Part shown: piece after piece, positions 25,592 to 33,787 of the stretch
Position numbering within the stretch: the stretch's first letter is position 1
Layout: each line of letters starts with the position of its first letter
DNA from: GCA-2725625 sp964574215
Lineage (GTDB): Bacteria > Pseudomonadota > Alphaproteobacteria > Rhodospirillales > UBA2165
NCBI GenBank assembly: GCA_964574215.1
Contig: CAZNLR010000003.1
Location: 1 to 64,000, forward strand
Direction of reading: 5' to 3'
Length of the DNA stretch: 64,000 nt
Notes under the pieces: generated by a model
Databases searched by the model: none
What the model saw: the letters and a program-made list of their open reading frames with translations, nothing else
What the model was told of the DNA's origin: nothing
Position numbers and translations under genes: made by a program

Positions 25592-27586
25592 TTATTTGGC
25601 ACCGATGTTTACGAACGTGACGCGGCGGTTTTTGGCCCTGCCGCCGTCATGGTCGTTGGAAGCGACCGGTTGGCTTTCGCCGTATCCGGTAATGTCCAGT
25701 TTGCCGGGATCGACGCCGTGGACGGATATCAGATTTTTGCGGACGGACTCCGCCCGGCGGTGGGACAACGCCAAATTATATTTCTCGCCGCCGACATCAT
25801 CGGTATGGCCTTCAATAAGTATCTTCGCCGATTTAAGTGATGGACTGTTCAACGCCCGGACGACTTCCCTGATCTGCCTTTGTTGATCGTTGCGAATGGC
25901 GTCGGAATCAAAATCGAAACGTATGGGAATATCGACGTAGGGTTTGTCTCGCCATTTGACGTCAACTCCCCGTAGGTTGGCAGGTTTGCTCGACAGGGAT
26001 CGGGTGATGATGGCTTCGGGAACGGTTTTTGAATTGTCCGGCTTCTCCAGTACGGTGATGACCAGACTGGCTTCGTTGACCGCCGCATAGGGCAATTGTC
26101 GGAAGGTACTGGAAAGAACCGAAGCGTCTTTCGACGACATGGGAGACAGGGAAAGACCGCGAAACCGGTCCGGTAGGTCTTTGGTCACGTCCCGCGCCGC
26201 CGCGTAGCATTTAACCAGTTCCCGGCCCGTTGGTAGGGTGATGGTCAGATCGAATGGAAAAAATGTTTTACCGGGAATGGTGTGAACCTTGGCAGCGTCG
26301 AAGCGGGGCGCATTAAACCGTTTCCAAAAATGCGGATTCGGCAGAATCTGGATAATTTTTCCATCGGCCTGATGATAAAAACAATAAACCCAAGCCTCGG
26401 TACCGACCCGAAGAAGAAGATCGAGATTTTCGCCCACCCGATAAACCGGGTCCTTGCCACTGGCGCTGGTCAACTGGAATTCAAACGGTCCCAGCCCGTC
26501 ATTTTCCCGTTCAGCGTTGAAATTTCCTTTGGGCTTGAGCGCCAGTCCATCGGTACTTTCGGGACGGATACGGCCGGTCCATGATACCCTTTCCCCCAAC
26601 GGATTTTGCAAACTGAAACGCAGTTCAATGGCGTTTTTCATCAACCAGTAACTGCCGGTGAACAGATAGGACGCCCGGTTATTCGAAAACCGGGATTCCG
26701 ACAAATCCTTCGCCGTTACCTTCACCCCTCTTATATCCCGCATCAAACTTGAATCGCGAATCTTGATGACCCGGCCCGACAACGGTCCGGCAAAGGCGTT
26801 TTGCAGGGCGGCGGCCATTCGGTCCTGCAGATAGCGGCCAAAAGGAGGGTGAAGTCCCGATGACTGATAGCGGACGCCGCCCAGCCGGATTTCTTCCAAT
26901 TCCGGCGCCAGTTCGGTCAATCGGCGCGCTGCTGCTTTGACCGCTTGATCTAGAGTCAACAAGTTATCGGGTTGGGACCGGTTATTGTCCGAAAGCGCTA
27001 TTGCCAACCGGTCGGTCTGGGCGAGAATTGTGCCATCCACGCGCACGGCTTTGTAGCCCAAGGTCAGGCCCTTATCCGTCAGCCGAACACGGCCGGCGAC
27101 TAAAATATCGATGTCCCGCGCCCGCTTCATCAATGCCGCGATGGGATCGCCGTCTTGGTCGAGACCTCCGGTTTGCTCCAAATCCGCGATTATCGCCTTC
27201 AGGGCATCGCGGGCGACGAACTCGTATCGTCCTCCGGTCCGGCTTAACAGCGCCGCCAGAAGCTTGTCGTTAAATCCGTCGGCGACCTGTTTTGGGATGG
27301 GAATGTTGTCCTTTTGAAACGGCCAGATAGCGACGCGCTGTTTATCACCGTAGATGTAGGCGTAGGTCTGCTTGAAATAGTGGACCGCCTGTTCGGTCCG
27401 GGATTTGGCGGGCCGCAACCGGCCGGCAGCCGACAGCCCGGAAATAATCTGATCGGCGAGCGTTTGGTATATTTGACCGCTTGATCTCATATCCTGAACC
27501 GTTTGCGGATATGCCGCCGAGCCCGACACCGCCAAGGTAAAGGCCGCATAGGCCGCGAGCTTCCCAAGACGAAATTTTCCGCTCAT
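25592..27586 (-). CDS. DUF4384-OmpA domain envelope protein
   Basis: A 664-residue secreted protein with signal peptide (residues 1-27). The first part (about 80-330) resembles FlgO/CsgG-like surface-assembly domains (RVAIWPFQKDNIPIP, RYEFVARDALKAIIADL). Residues about 365-460 fit DUF4384 (YRVGENLDLLLRVGTEAWVYCFYHQADGKIIQILPN), a domain common in envelope proteins next to kinases and caspase-like proteins. The C-terminus (about 545-660) is an OmpA peptidoglycan-binding domain (IEGHTDDVGGEKYNLALSHRRAESVR, with the diaminopimelate-binding Asp and Arg). It should tie the complex to the cell wall. Its start overlaps the previous gene by four bases. Confidence 0.85.
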   Translation of the reverse strand: MSGKFRLGKLAAYAAFTLAVSGSAAYPQTVQDMRSSGQIYQTLADQIISGLSAAGRLRPAKSRTEQAVHYFKQTYAYIYGDKQRVAIWPFQKDNIPIPKQVADGFNDKLLAALLSRTGGRYEFVARDALKAIIADLEQTGGLDQDGDPIAALMKRARDIDILVAGRVRLTDKGLTLGYKAVRVDGTILAQTDRLAIALSDNNRSQPDNLLTLDQAVKAAARRLTELAPELEEIRLGGVRYQSSGLHPPFGRYLQDRMAAALQNAFAGPLSGRVIKIRDSSLMRDIRGVKVTAKDLSESRFSNNRASYLFTGSYWLMKNAIELRFSLQNPLGERVSWTGRIRPESTDGLALKPKGNFNAERENDGLGPFEFQLTSASGKDPVYRVGENLDLLLRVGTEAWVYCFYHQADGKIIQILPNPHFWKRFNAPRFDAAKVHTIPGKTFFPFDLTITLPTGRELVKCYAAARDVTKDLPDRFRGLSLSPMSSKDASVLSSTFRQLPYAAVNEASLVITVLEKPDNSKTVPEAIITRSLSSKPANLRGVDVKWRDKPYVDIPIRFDFDSDAIRNDQQRQIREVVRALNSPSLKSAKILIEGHTDDVGGEKYNLALSHRRAESVRKNLISVHGVDPGKLDITGYGESQPVASNDHDGGRAKNRRVTFVNIGAK

Positions 27587-28890
27587 GGCTCGACCCGGTG
27601 TTCGTTGACCGTCACGACCATGCCATTCGCCGACAGTTCCTTTACGGCCGTTGACCAGTCCTGGTGATTTTTCAGCCAGGAAATTTTGTCGGCCACCGGT
27701 TTGTTGCCGGCAATCGAGACGATTTTATAGACAAATGGCTCCTCTAGGCGGCGCGGTACATCGATTGGCCAACTATGACGGCCGTTGATCAATTTTCTAC
27801 CGGACAAAATTCTTGGTTTCGAACCGGCGCTGATAAACCGCCCCGACTCGACTTCGATATAGGCGGCCAGATATTTCGACGTAATACCAAGATCAAAGGC
27901 AAACAGCAGCCCGCAAAGTCCTTTCAGCGAGCTCGGCTGAATTTTTCCTTGATCGTTTTTGGTAATTTTTTTGGTCGCGGCCGCTATGCCGCTGAAATGA
28001 ACCTGGGCGCAATTTTTTCCTTCCGGCGGCAGGCGTTCGAAAATGTCAAAACCGATATCTGTTCCCGATACGGCTTTGTTCGTTTTAATTGATAGTGCCG
28101 CCGATTTGTCAGGGGCGTCGGACAATCCGACTTTGGCGAGAAGATTTCGCTTCCAGGCACCGACCGCGCCGGTGTCGGCGGCGGCAACGACCAGCGCCGA
28201 GGCAATGGCTAGAAACAAGATTATCAGCGCCACCACTTTTTTGCCGTCGAACGCGGCGACGGCAGTTGCTCTCCCACCCGGATCATTTACCGTTCCACCG
28301 CGTTGAAATTCTCCTTCGCCGGTCACCTCAAATTCCCGGCGCAATTCCTCGGCCGAGTTCAAAGCCAGAATTCGGCAATTTTCCAGCTCCGGTTGATTTT
28401 TTACATCTTCATGATTGTTACCGGGGGCGCAGACAACGGCGACCGGTATGCCTTCTGTCATCCAGGCGGAAAAACGATCCGCCGATGCCGCCAATTTTTC
28501 CGCCAGATGGTCGACTTCCCCCACACTAAGGTCATAATCGACGCGGCCGGTCAGCCAGAAGATTTGATCAGGATTATCCTCAGCTTCCGCCAGTTCGAGA
28601 CTGCCGCTCACGCTTACCGCATGGGCTGCGAAAAAGGCCAGTTGCCAGCTCAGCCCGGCGCCGACATTGTCGGATACGTCGAGACGGAAAGACTGGTAGT
28701 CGAAAGGTCCGAACTCCCGCTCGATGACACCGCTGCCCCGTTTGACGAAATCGTCGTAGTCGCCGCTAATGGGCAGCACGTTCGAACTCCGGCGCAGGCA
28801 CACCAGTGATTGGGGCGCGTATTCCGGCGTAATACGCTCGACTTGAACGGGCCCGCCGGTGGTGGCCACGTATATGGCAATTTTTCTCAA
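27583..28890 (-). CDS. membrane protein with degenerate Lon-protease-like N-terminal domain
   Basis: A 435-residue protein. Residues about 1-190 follow the order of the Lon (S16) proteolytic domain: an LDVSDNVGAGLSWQLAFFAAH segment in the place of the DGPSAG serine loop, then WLTGRVDYDLSVGEVDHLAEKLAA (TGE...GGLKEKLLAA in Lon) and GIPVAVVCAPGNNHED (ilPkeN). The catalytic Ser position is Gly77 and the Lys position Asp127, so it would be inactive. A membrane helix spans about 218-238; the remaining 195 residues would be periplasmic and are unrecognised. I chose the TTG at 28890, which overlaps the previous stop codon (TTGA), over a start 38 codons upstream. The Lon resemblance is by eye. Confidence 0.5.
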   Translation of the reverse strand: MRKIAIYVATTGGPVQVERITPEYAPQSLVCLRRSSNVLPISGDYDDFVKRGSGVIEREFGPFDYQSFRLDVSDNVGAGLSWQLAFFAAHAVSVSGSLELAEAEDNPDQIFWLTGRVDYDLSVGEVDHLAEKLAASADRFSAWMTEGIPVAVVCAPGNNHEDVKNQPELENCRILALNSAEELRREFEVTGEGEFQRGGTVNDPGGRATAVAAFDGKKVVALIILFLAIASALVVAAADTGAVGAWKRNLLAKVGLSDAPDKSAALSIKTNKAVSGTDIGFDIFERLPPEGKNCAQVHFSGIAAATKKITKNDQGKIQPSSLKGLCGLLFAFDLGITSKYLAAYIEVESGRFISAGSKPRILSGRKLINGRHSWPIDVPRRLEEPFVYKIVSIAGNKPVADKISWLKNHQDWSTAVKELSANGMVVTVNEHRVEP

Positions 28891-29423
28891 CGAATAAAGG
28901 CTTCCGTTTTCGGGTCTTTCAACAAACCAACCAGATCGGAATCCCGGCCGGTGATAATCTGGGCGACCCCGTCGCGCACACCCGGCAGCGCATAACGGCG
29001 GCAATTGTTGTCGGTATCGCAGATCACCAGAGCGGTGGCGGTATTTCCTTCGTCACCCGTCAATTCGACAATGACGTATATCTGATCGGGCTCGGCCCGC
29101 GATGGTTCCAGGCGGATGCGGCATCCCTTGCCTTCCCGGACCGGCCATTCGCCGCTGCTTGCGGCCATCGCTTCAGGCACATGGTAGGTGGACCCTTGTT
29201 CAAGCATGTCGCGATAGACCCGGCGCAAATTTTCATCTGCTGCCAATGCAGCTTCAATATCCGGATCGACGGTTACCGCTTCCGTGACATAGGTAAATAG
29301 CCTGGAGGGGGAAATCCGTTTCCCGGTCGTGGCCGATAATAATTCTTTCATCTGGTTCAGTTCAGAGAATTTCCGCTTGGCGTCTTCCAAACGTTCATCC
29401 AAAGGGATTTCGAATTTGGTCAT
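28887..29423 (-). CDS. small cytoplasmic protein of unknown function
   Basis: A 178-residue soluble protein with a helical N-terminal third (LEDAKRKFSELNQMKELL, a leucine-spaced heptad) and a beta-rich C-terminal part (CRIRLEPSR...IYVIVELTGDEGNTATALVICD) like small single-domain regulators. No signal peptide. No family recognised. It overlaps both neighbours by four bases and so is clearly part of the coupled run. Confidence 0.55.
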   Translation of the reverse strand: MTKFEIPLDERLEDAKRKFSELNQMKELLSATTGKRISPSRLFTYVTEAVTVDPDIEAALAADENLRRVYRDMLEQGSTYHVPEAMAASSGEWPVREGKGCRIRLEPSRAEPDQIYVIVELTGDEGNTATALVICDTDNNCRRYALPGVRDGVAQIITGRDSDLVGLLKDPKTEAFIR

Positions 29424-31132
29424 GCCGTTGCTCCATATAACGCGCCGAACTGTTTACTGAAAATTTTGCGGTCGTGGTCGAACAGTTCATCCAATTCCTC
29501 CTCACCGCCTAGATTTTCAAGATGGGCAGCGTATTTTTCCATCTGATCCGCAATGGTCACCATAACGCCGGCGCCGACACGATAAGCTGCCAGATTATCC
29601 GGATCGCTCAAACTGTCTTCGTCGAAGCCCTTGCGGTAAATGTTGGAGAAAGCTCGGCGGCATTCCAACATCAGTTCGGACTGACCCTCGAAATCCGGCG
29701 ATTCGCGATCCGCACCATTCCTGGCCTTCTCGAACAGCGTTGCCGCCGGTCCGCCGGCCAATCCGTCGGCGCCGTGGGAGCGAAGGGCGACCACATTTTC
29801 AGATTCCGGCACCTCCTGAATTTCGGAACCATTGGTGAGCACATAATAAACCGCTTTTTGGAGATTGCGGACATGGTGAAGAATTTTGTCAAACGTTTCC
29901 CGCTTCTCCCGATAGCGATCAGCTTCATCGCAAGTCAGTCTTTGCCGAATGGAGTCCGAGCCGCGCTTGATCTGAAGATCGTTGGTGATCGCCGCCTGCA
30001 CAGGTCCGAAGGATTCGAGGCGAAGAAACGCCAGGGGTAATTTGACGGCATAGGGGCCATAGTGCATCAGACTCTCTATGGGTTTGCGTTCGGATTCCTT
30101 TTTCAGGAAATTGATGTCCACCAGCGGCTCGTCGTCAAGAAACGGCAAGGGCGATTGCCAGTCGCCCTGCACCCATAATTCTCCGGCGGAATCATCGGGT
30201 TCCACCTCATGGGCTTCTTTGTCGGTCCCAATGGACGCGGCCGATTCCAGTGTTTCCAGTCCACCGGCTTCATCCAAGGAACGCATGAATGTGACGAAAC
30301 TGTCGAACACCAATTTATAGGTTTTGAAATCGCCGCTTTCCGAGAAATCGAGCCAAAATTCAAGGATTGCCGGATCATCAATCCGCCAAGCTTTGTCGTC
30401 TGCCCGGTCATTGAGGAAACCGGCAATTCGGTCGAACTTTTCGTCATATTGAACCCGGCTCAAATGGTCGCGGCGGTATTGTCGAAGGCGGGCCGAAATC
30501 CGGTTGCTCGCCTTTTTAACGGCGTCTCGGTCGAATTGGCCGCCGGACAGGTCATCGAAAAGTTCGTTCAACTCCTGATAATAGTCGTATCCGTCGAGTC
30601 CCAATAGGAACTCAAATAACGCTGAAAGAAAGGGCATGCGCCCGAATCTGATCTCGAAACCTTCCTCGCCATCATCAACGTCGCCCGGAAAATCCGCCTG
30701 ATATTCAAGGGATACGCCTTTTTCATCGGCTGACATCCCCGGCAGGCGCCAATCCATTGCCGACAACCGGCTTTCAAATGCCGCCCGGTACAGGTTGGGT
30801 ACCGCCCGGTCAGCGCTTAAAAAGAAAATACTGCGGTTATCGCTTTTGTTATCTTGGTTGCTCAAGGCGTCAACGGCGTAAACCAAATGGCAAAGTTCGA
30901 AGAGCGGGGCATCTTTGTTGGGACCGCCCGCCTGGCCGACGATCATCTTCGCCAACCAGGCCATGACGGGAGTTTTGGCGTATTTGGGTTGTCCATCGGA
31001 TGACGAGGCATCTTCGATAGCCTTAAAATCAGCCAGCAGCGAACCTGATGCCCCTGATCGCGTTATGGTCGTGATAGCGTCGTCCATACCCTGCCCACCC
31101 AATTGATTTAAACGACTTTCATTAAGGCTCAT
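29420..31132 (-). CDS. large cytoplasmic protein of unknown function
   Basis: A 570-residue soluble, acidic protein without signal peptide or membrane helix, mostly helical, with a Glu/Asp-rich interior (VDDGEEGFEIRFG, EVEPDDSAGELWVQGDW). I recognise no domain. The ATG at 31132 has AGAGGG in front and is preferred over a TTG 14 codons upstream that would overlap the lytic transglycosylase stop. By position it is the main cytoplasmic component of the envelope block. Confidence 0.55.
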   Translation of the reverse strand: MSLNESRLNQLGGQGMDDAITTITRSGASGSLLADFKAIEDASSSDGQPKYAKTPVMAWLAKMIVGQAGGPNKDAPLFELCHLVYAVDALSNQDNKSDNRSIFFLSADRAVPNLYRAAFESRLSAMDWRLPGMSADEKGVSLEYQADFPGDVDDGEEGFEIRFGRMPFLSALFEFLLGLDGYDYYQELNELFDDLSGGQFDRDAVKKASNRISARLRQYRRDHLSRVQYDEKFDRIAGFLNDRADDKAWRIDDPAILEFWLDFSESGDFKTYKLVFDSFVTFMRSLDEAGGLETLESAASIGTDKEAHEVEPDDSAGELWVQGDWQSPLPFLDDEPLVDINFLKKESERKPIESLMHYGPYAVKLPLAFLRLESFGPVQAAITNDLQIKRGSDSIRQRLTCDEADRYREKRETFDKILHHVRNLQKAVYYVLTNGSEIQEVPESENVVALRSHGADGLAGGPAATLFEKARNGADRESPDFEGQSELMLECRRAFSNIYRKGFDEDSLSDPDNLAAYRVGAGVMVTIADQMEKYAAHLENLGGEEELDELFDHDRKIFSKQFGALYGATA

Positions 31133-31170
31133 TTTTCCCTCTATCCAGTCAAGGTTGCAAGGCAAAAACA

Positions 31171-32112
31171 TCAAATGCGCCGGCGAAACGTTGGCGCAAA
31201 ATCGTCCAGATCATAGCGGGCGCGGCGCATGCGTTCCCTCAGATCTCCATAGCGCCACCAGCCCGGACGATTCCAGCGCCCTTGATTCCACCGGTTGTGA
31301 CCCCGGCGGCTATATTCCCAGGGGTCATTCCAGTTTGAATATCCCCAGGATGTTCGGACCCGGTTGCGGCCCGACCACCCCGGATATCGGTCATAGCCGT
31401 AGCGGCCGTCCGCATAACAGCTTCCATAGCGGCGCTCTGGGTCATGGCTGAAGCGGTCATATTCGCTCCACCTTTTTTTGCGGCGTTTCTTGCCGAACCG
31501 CTTCCGCATGGGCAGCCAGTCTTCGTCAATTTCCCAGTCTTCATTAAACCACCAGTCATTATTATTTCGGTTACCGGCAACCCGCCATGTGCGGTCTCCA
31601 ATTTTCCAATTACCGGGTTCGGAATCCAGGTGAGCAAAATGCCGCCGCCAGCGCATGACCGATCTGACATAGTCCCGTGTAAAGGCATGGGGTTCCGCCC
31701 AGCGTCCGTTGCCTTTCAAGGTACCGCCGTTGTAGTGGGAAAGCGCCAATTTCCAATCGCCCTCGTACTGGCGATAAAGCTTCCCCAGATATTCGATACC
31801 CAGCTGAATGTTGAGTTTGGGATCCCAAAGCTCATCCTTTTTGACGTTGAATTCGCTTGCCGCCGTTTTGGGCATGATTTGCATCACCCCGCGGGCGCCG
31901 GCGGTGCTCAGGGCTTTGGCGTTGAAATCCGATTCAACCTTGGCAACGGCAACGGCCAAGGAAGGCGGCACATGGCTGTTTTCGGCCTCGCGAATAACCA
32001 AGTCCTTAATTTCCTGACGGGACAGGGCATGGGCCTGCGCCGCCAGCACAATGATCGTAAAGGCGGCCAGGATGGCAGCCATGCTGAGTTTAAACGCTGA
32101 ATTGATGGTCAT
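31171..32112 (-). CDS. lytic transglycosylase with Trp/Arg-rich tail
   Basis: A 313-residue secreted protein. Signal peptide about 1-29 (FTIIVLAAQAHA). Residues about 32-170 are an SLT goose-lysozyme-like domain: catalytic E60 in VAKVESDFNAKA and the family blocks GARGVMQIMPKTA and ALSHYNGG. It would cleave peptidoglycan glycan strands. The remaining 140 residues are unusual: first polar, then a tail rich in Trp, Arg, Tyr and Gly (RWNQGRWNRPGWWRYGDL). In the coupled operon it overlaps the ExbD-like gene by four bases and probably opens the wall for the complex. Confidence 0.85.
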   Translation of the reverse strand: MTINSAFKLSMAAILAAFTIIVLAAQAHALSRQEIKDLVIREAENSHVPPSLAVAVAKVESDFNAKALSTAGARGVMQIMPKTAASEFNVKKDELWDPKLNIQLGIEYLGKLYRQYEGDWKLALSHYNGGTLKGNGRWAEPHAFTRDYVRSVMRWRRHFAHLDSEPGNWKIGDRTWRVAGNRNNNDWWFNEDWEIDEDWLPMRKRFGKKRRKKRWSEYDRFSHDPERRYGSCYADGRYGYDRYPGWSGRNRVRTSWGYSNWNDPWEYSRRGHNRWNQGRWNRPGWWRYGDLRERMRRARYDLDDFAPTFRRRI

Positions 32113-32546
32113 TTTTCGGTCTCCTTTAGTCGCTTTAACCAGTCCGGTGTAAGTGTGGTAACGGTAAGATCGCGCCCGGCAAATTGGCGGCGGACGCGAA
32201 CGGCTTCCTCCATCGACAGGTTCGGTTCGACGGCCAGTATCAATTTTTCATTTCGCCCGTTATTTGCGGTTCGTAACAGTTCCGGTGAGGTCTCCTTCAA
32301 CCGACCGTCAAAAAACTGCCCTTCGTAAAAAACAAGAATGTTTTGGCGGCCAGATTTTACGGTCCGACGAATCTGGGTCTGACTATTCTGTGAAGATTTC
32401 ACGTCGATCGTATCCGGTAGGCTGCTCACAAATTCCCGTTTGCCGGCACTCATGGACACCAGGGTCAGAACCATGATGCTGAAAAACCCCATAGAGAGCG
32501 CCAGGGCGATCTCGGCGAGGGCGTTGGTCTGTGATCCGGCCTGCAT
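32109..32546 (-). CDS. ExbD/TolR-like single-pass membrane protein
   Basis: A 145-residue protein: short N-terminus, one membrane helix (about 9-32, IALALSMGFFSIMVLTLVSM), and a periplasmic domain of about 110 residues with the layout of ExbD/TolR/MotB-type proteins (a short beta-strand then NILVFYEGQFFDGRL ... LILAVEPNLSMEEAVRV ... LTVTTL). ExbD has an Asp in its helix that carries the proton path; here I see no Asp in the helix (an Asp follows at DTIDV), so proton coupling is doubtful. The ATG at 32546 has AAGGATGG upstream; it is the first gene of the minus-strand run. Confidence 0.5.
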   Translation of the reverse strand: MQAGSQTNALAEIALALSMGFFSIMVLTLVSMSAGKREFVSSLPDTIDVKSSQNSQTQIRRTVKSGRQNILVFYEGQFFDGRLKETSPELLRTANNGRNEKLILAVEPNLSMEEAVRVRRQFAGRDLTVTTLTPDWLKRLKETEK

Positions 32547-32742
32547 GAGCCATCCTTTGGTTCGTGTCGTCTTCCCATTGCTTATGGAGGACCCAGGCAG
32601 CGCTTTTCCGCGCTCACTCAAATATTTTCAAAATTATTCCGAAATTTTTTCGGTACAGCCGGGAAACCGCCGCCTCGCCCCCCCATAGACGATGGAAGCG
32701 TCCGAAACGGGCGCAGTTGAAATGACAAGCGAGGTACAGAAG

Positions 32743-33621
32743 ATGGTAAAATTCGTATTCAGAGTCCTGACCAGCCTTGGAGTAGTACTACTTTCGAATT
32801 TTCAAGCTATCGCAGGCATATACGGCACCGGATTTGTATTCAGATCGGACGGATACCTGATCACGACTAATGAAATAGTCACATACCAAAGGACAGCTTA
32901 CGACGGTAAAAAATACTCGTCTCGCTGCGGTAAAGTTACTGTAAAGATTCGAAATACTGTTGCTGTTGCACAAGTGGTCGCTAGAGACATCCCAAATAAT
33001 CTAGCTGTTTTAAAAGTGAACCCTTCTTCCTTTAGTGGAGCAATGAGCTACCTGAAAGCACCCCGTCAAAACATAAAAAAATCTGTTCGAAGAGGATGGA
33101 CAAATCTAAATGATTTTTATTCATTTAACGTATCGGAAGCCAATAGTTCCGTCTTACCAAATGACGGTAAAAGTCACGGCATGGCCCATATTCGGCTATC
33201 TCGATACCAAGCTAGACCAGGAACAAAAATTAACTTACTCGGATATCCTTTATCCAGGAGCGTCTCGACGCCGCTAAAAATTACCTCTGGAGTTATCGTC
33301 TCAAATACCGGGCCTGGTAATAACAGTACGCTTATTCAAATTGACGCCGCATCCAATGGCGGAAGTGGCGGAAGCCCCGTAATCAATGGTTTTGGAGACG
33401 TGGTCGCCATATATCAACACGGCATTGAAAAATATCGGAACGGTGACAAATATTACGATGCGGAAGGATTCAATTTCGCTTTGAAATCTCACATCATCAA
33501 ACAGTTTTTGGACTCTCACGGCATCGACTATGACACTACGAAGAACGTCAATTATACGAGTTCCAGAAATGTATACGAAATGGCACTGAATTCCGTGGCG
33601 GCAATTGGTTGCACTCGATGA
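32743..33621 (+). CDS. trypsin-fold protein lacking catalytic His and Asp (pseudoprotease)
   Basis: A 292-residue secreted protein (signal peptide about 1-25, LGVVLLSNFQAIAG) with the layout of HtrA-like or trypsin-like proteases. The loop that normally holds the catalytic His (TNxHV) reads TTNEIV with Glu44, the strand with the catalytic Asp (DLAVLKV) reads NLAVLKV with Asn86, and only Ser208 in NGGSGGSP is kept. It should therefore be inactive and perhaps binds peptides. There is no PDZ domain. The ATG at 32743 follows GAGG by nine bases. The gene is visibly more A/T-rich than its neighbours and uses different codons, which suggests later acquisition. It is divergent from the 13-gene block and ends at a strong terminator. 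Confidence 0.75.
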   Translation: MVKFVFRVLTSLGVVLLSNFQAIAGIYGTGFVFRSDGYLITTNEIVTYQRTAYDGKKYSSRCGKVTVKIRNTVAVAQVVARDIPNNLAVLKVNPSSFSGAMSYLKAPRQNIKKSVRRGWTNLNDFYSFNVSEANSSVLPNDGKSHGMAHIRLSRYQARPGTKINLLGYPLSRSVSTPLKITSGVIVSNTGPGNNSTLIQIDAASNGGSGGSPVINGFGDVVAIYQHGIEKYRNGDKYYDAEGFNFALKSHIIKQFLDSHGIDYDTTKNVNYTSSRNVYEMALNSVAAIGCTR

Positions 33622-33650
33622 CGAATCCCATTTCCTCCCTGACTAAACTC

Positions 33651-33678
33651 GCCCCGCCCCTTTGGCGGGGCTTTTTTT
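33651..33678 (+). terminator. intrinsic terminator after the pseudoprotease
   Basis: GCCCCGCC (33651-33658) and GGCGGGGC (33664-33671) form a perfect eight-base stem with a five-base loop followed by seven T. Confidence 0.88.
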
Positions 33679-33787
33679 AAAAAAAATTTTCCGGTCTCCC
33701 GGGAAACCGGCCTCTGGTCCCTGCATATCGAGGATGAAACAAGTCATCCCATTTGGTATAACCGATTTACAGAAGGGGGAAACCTCG

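Noticed and set aside
32743..33621. Magnetosome gene island (MamO-like protein)
   Set aside because: Only the loss of triad residues is reminiscent. No mamA, mamB, mamM or mamK-like genes are seen nearby, so a magnetosome island is not supported.
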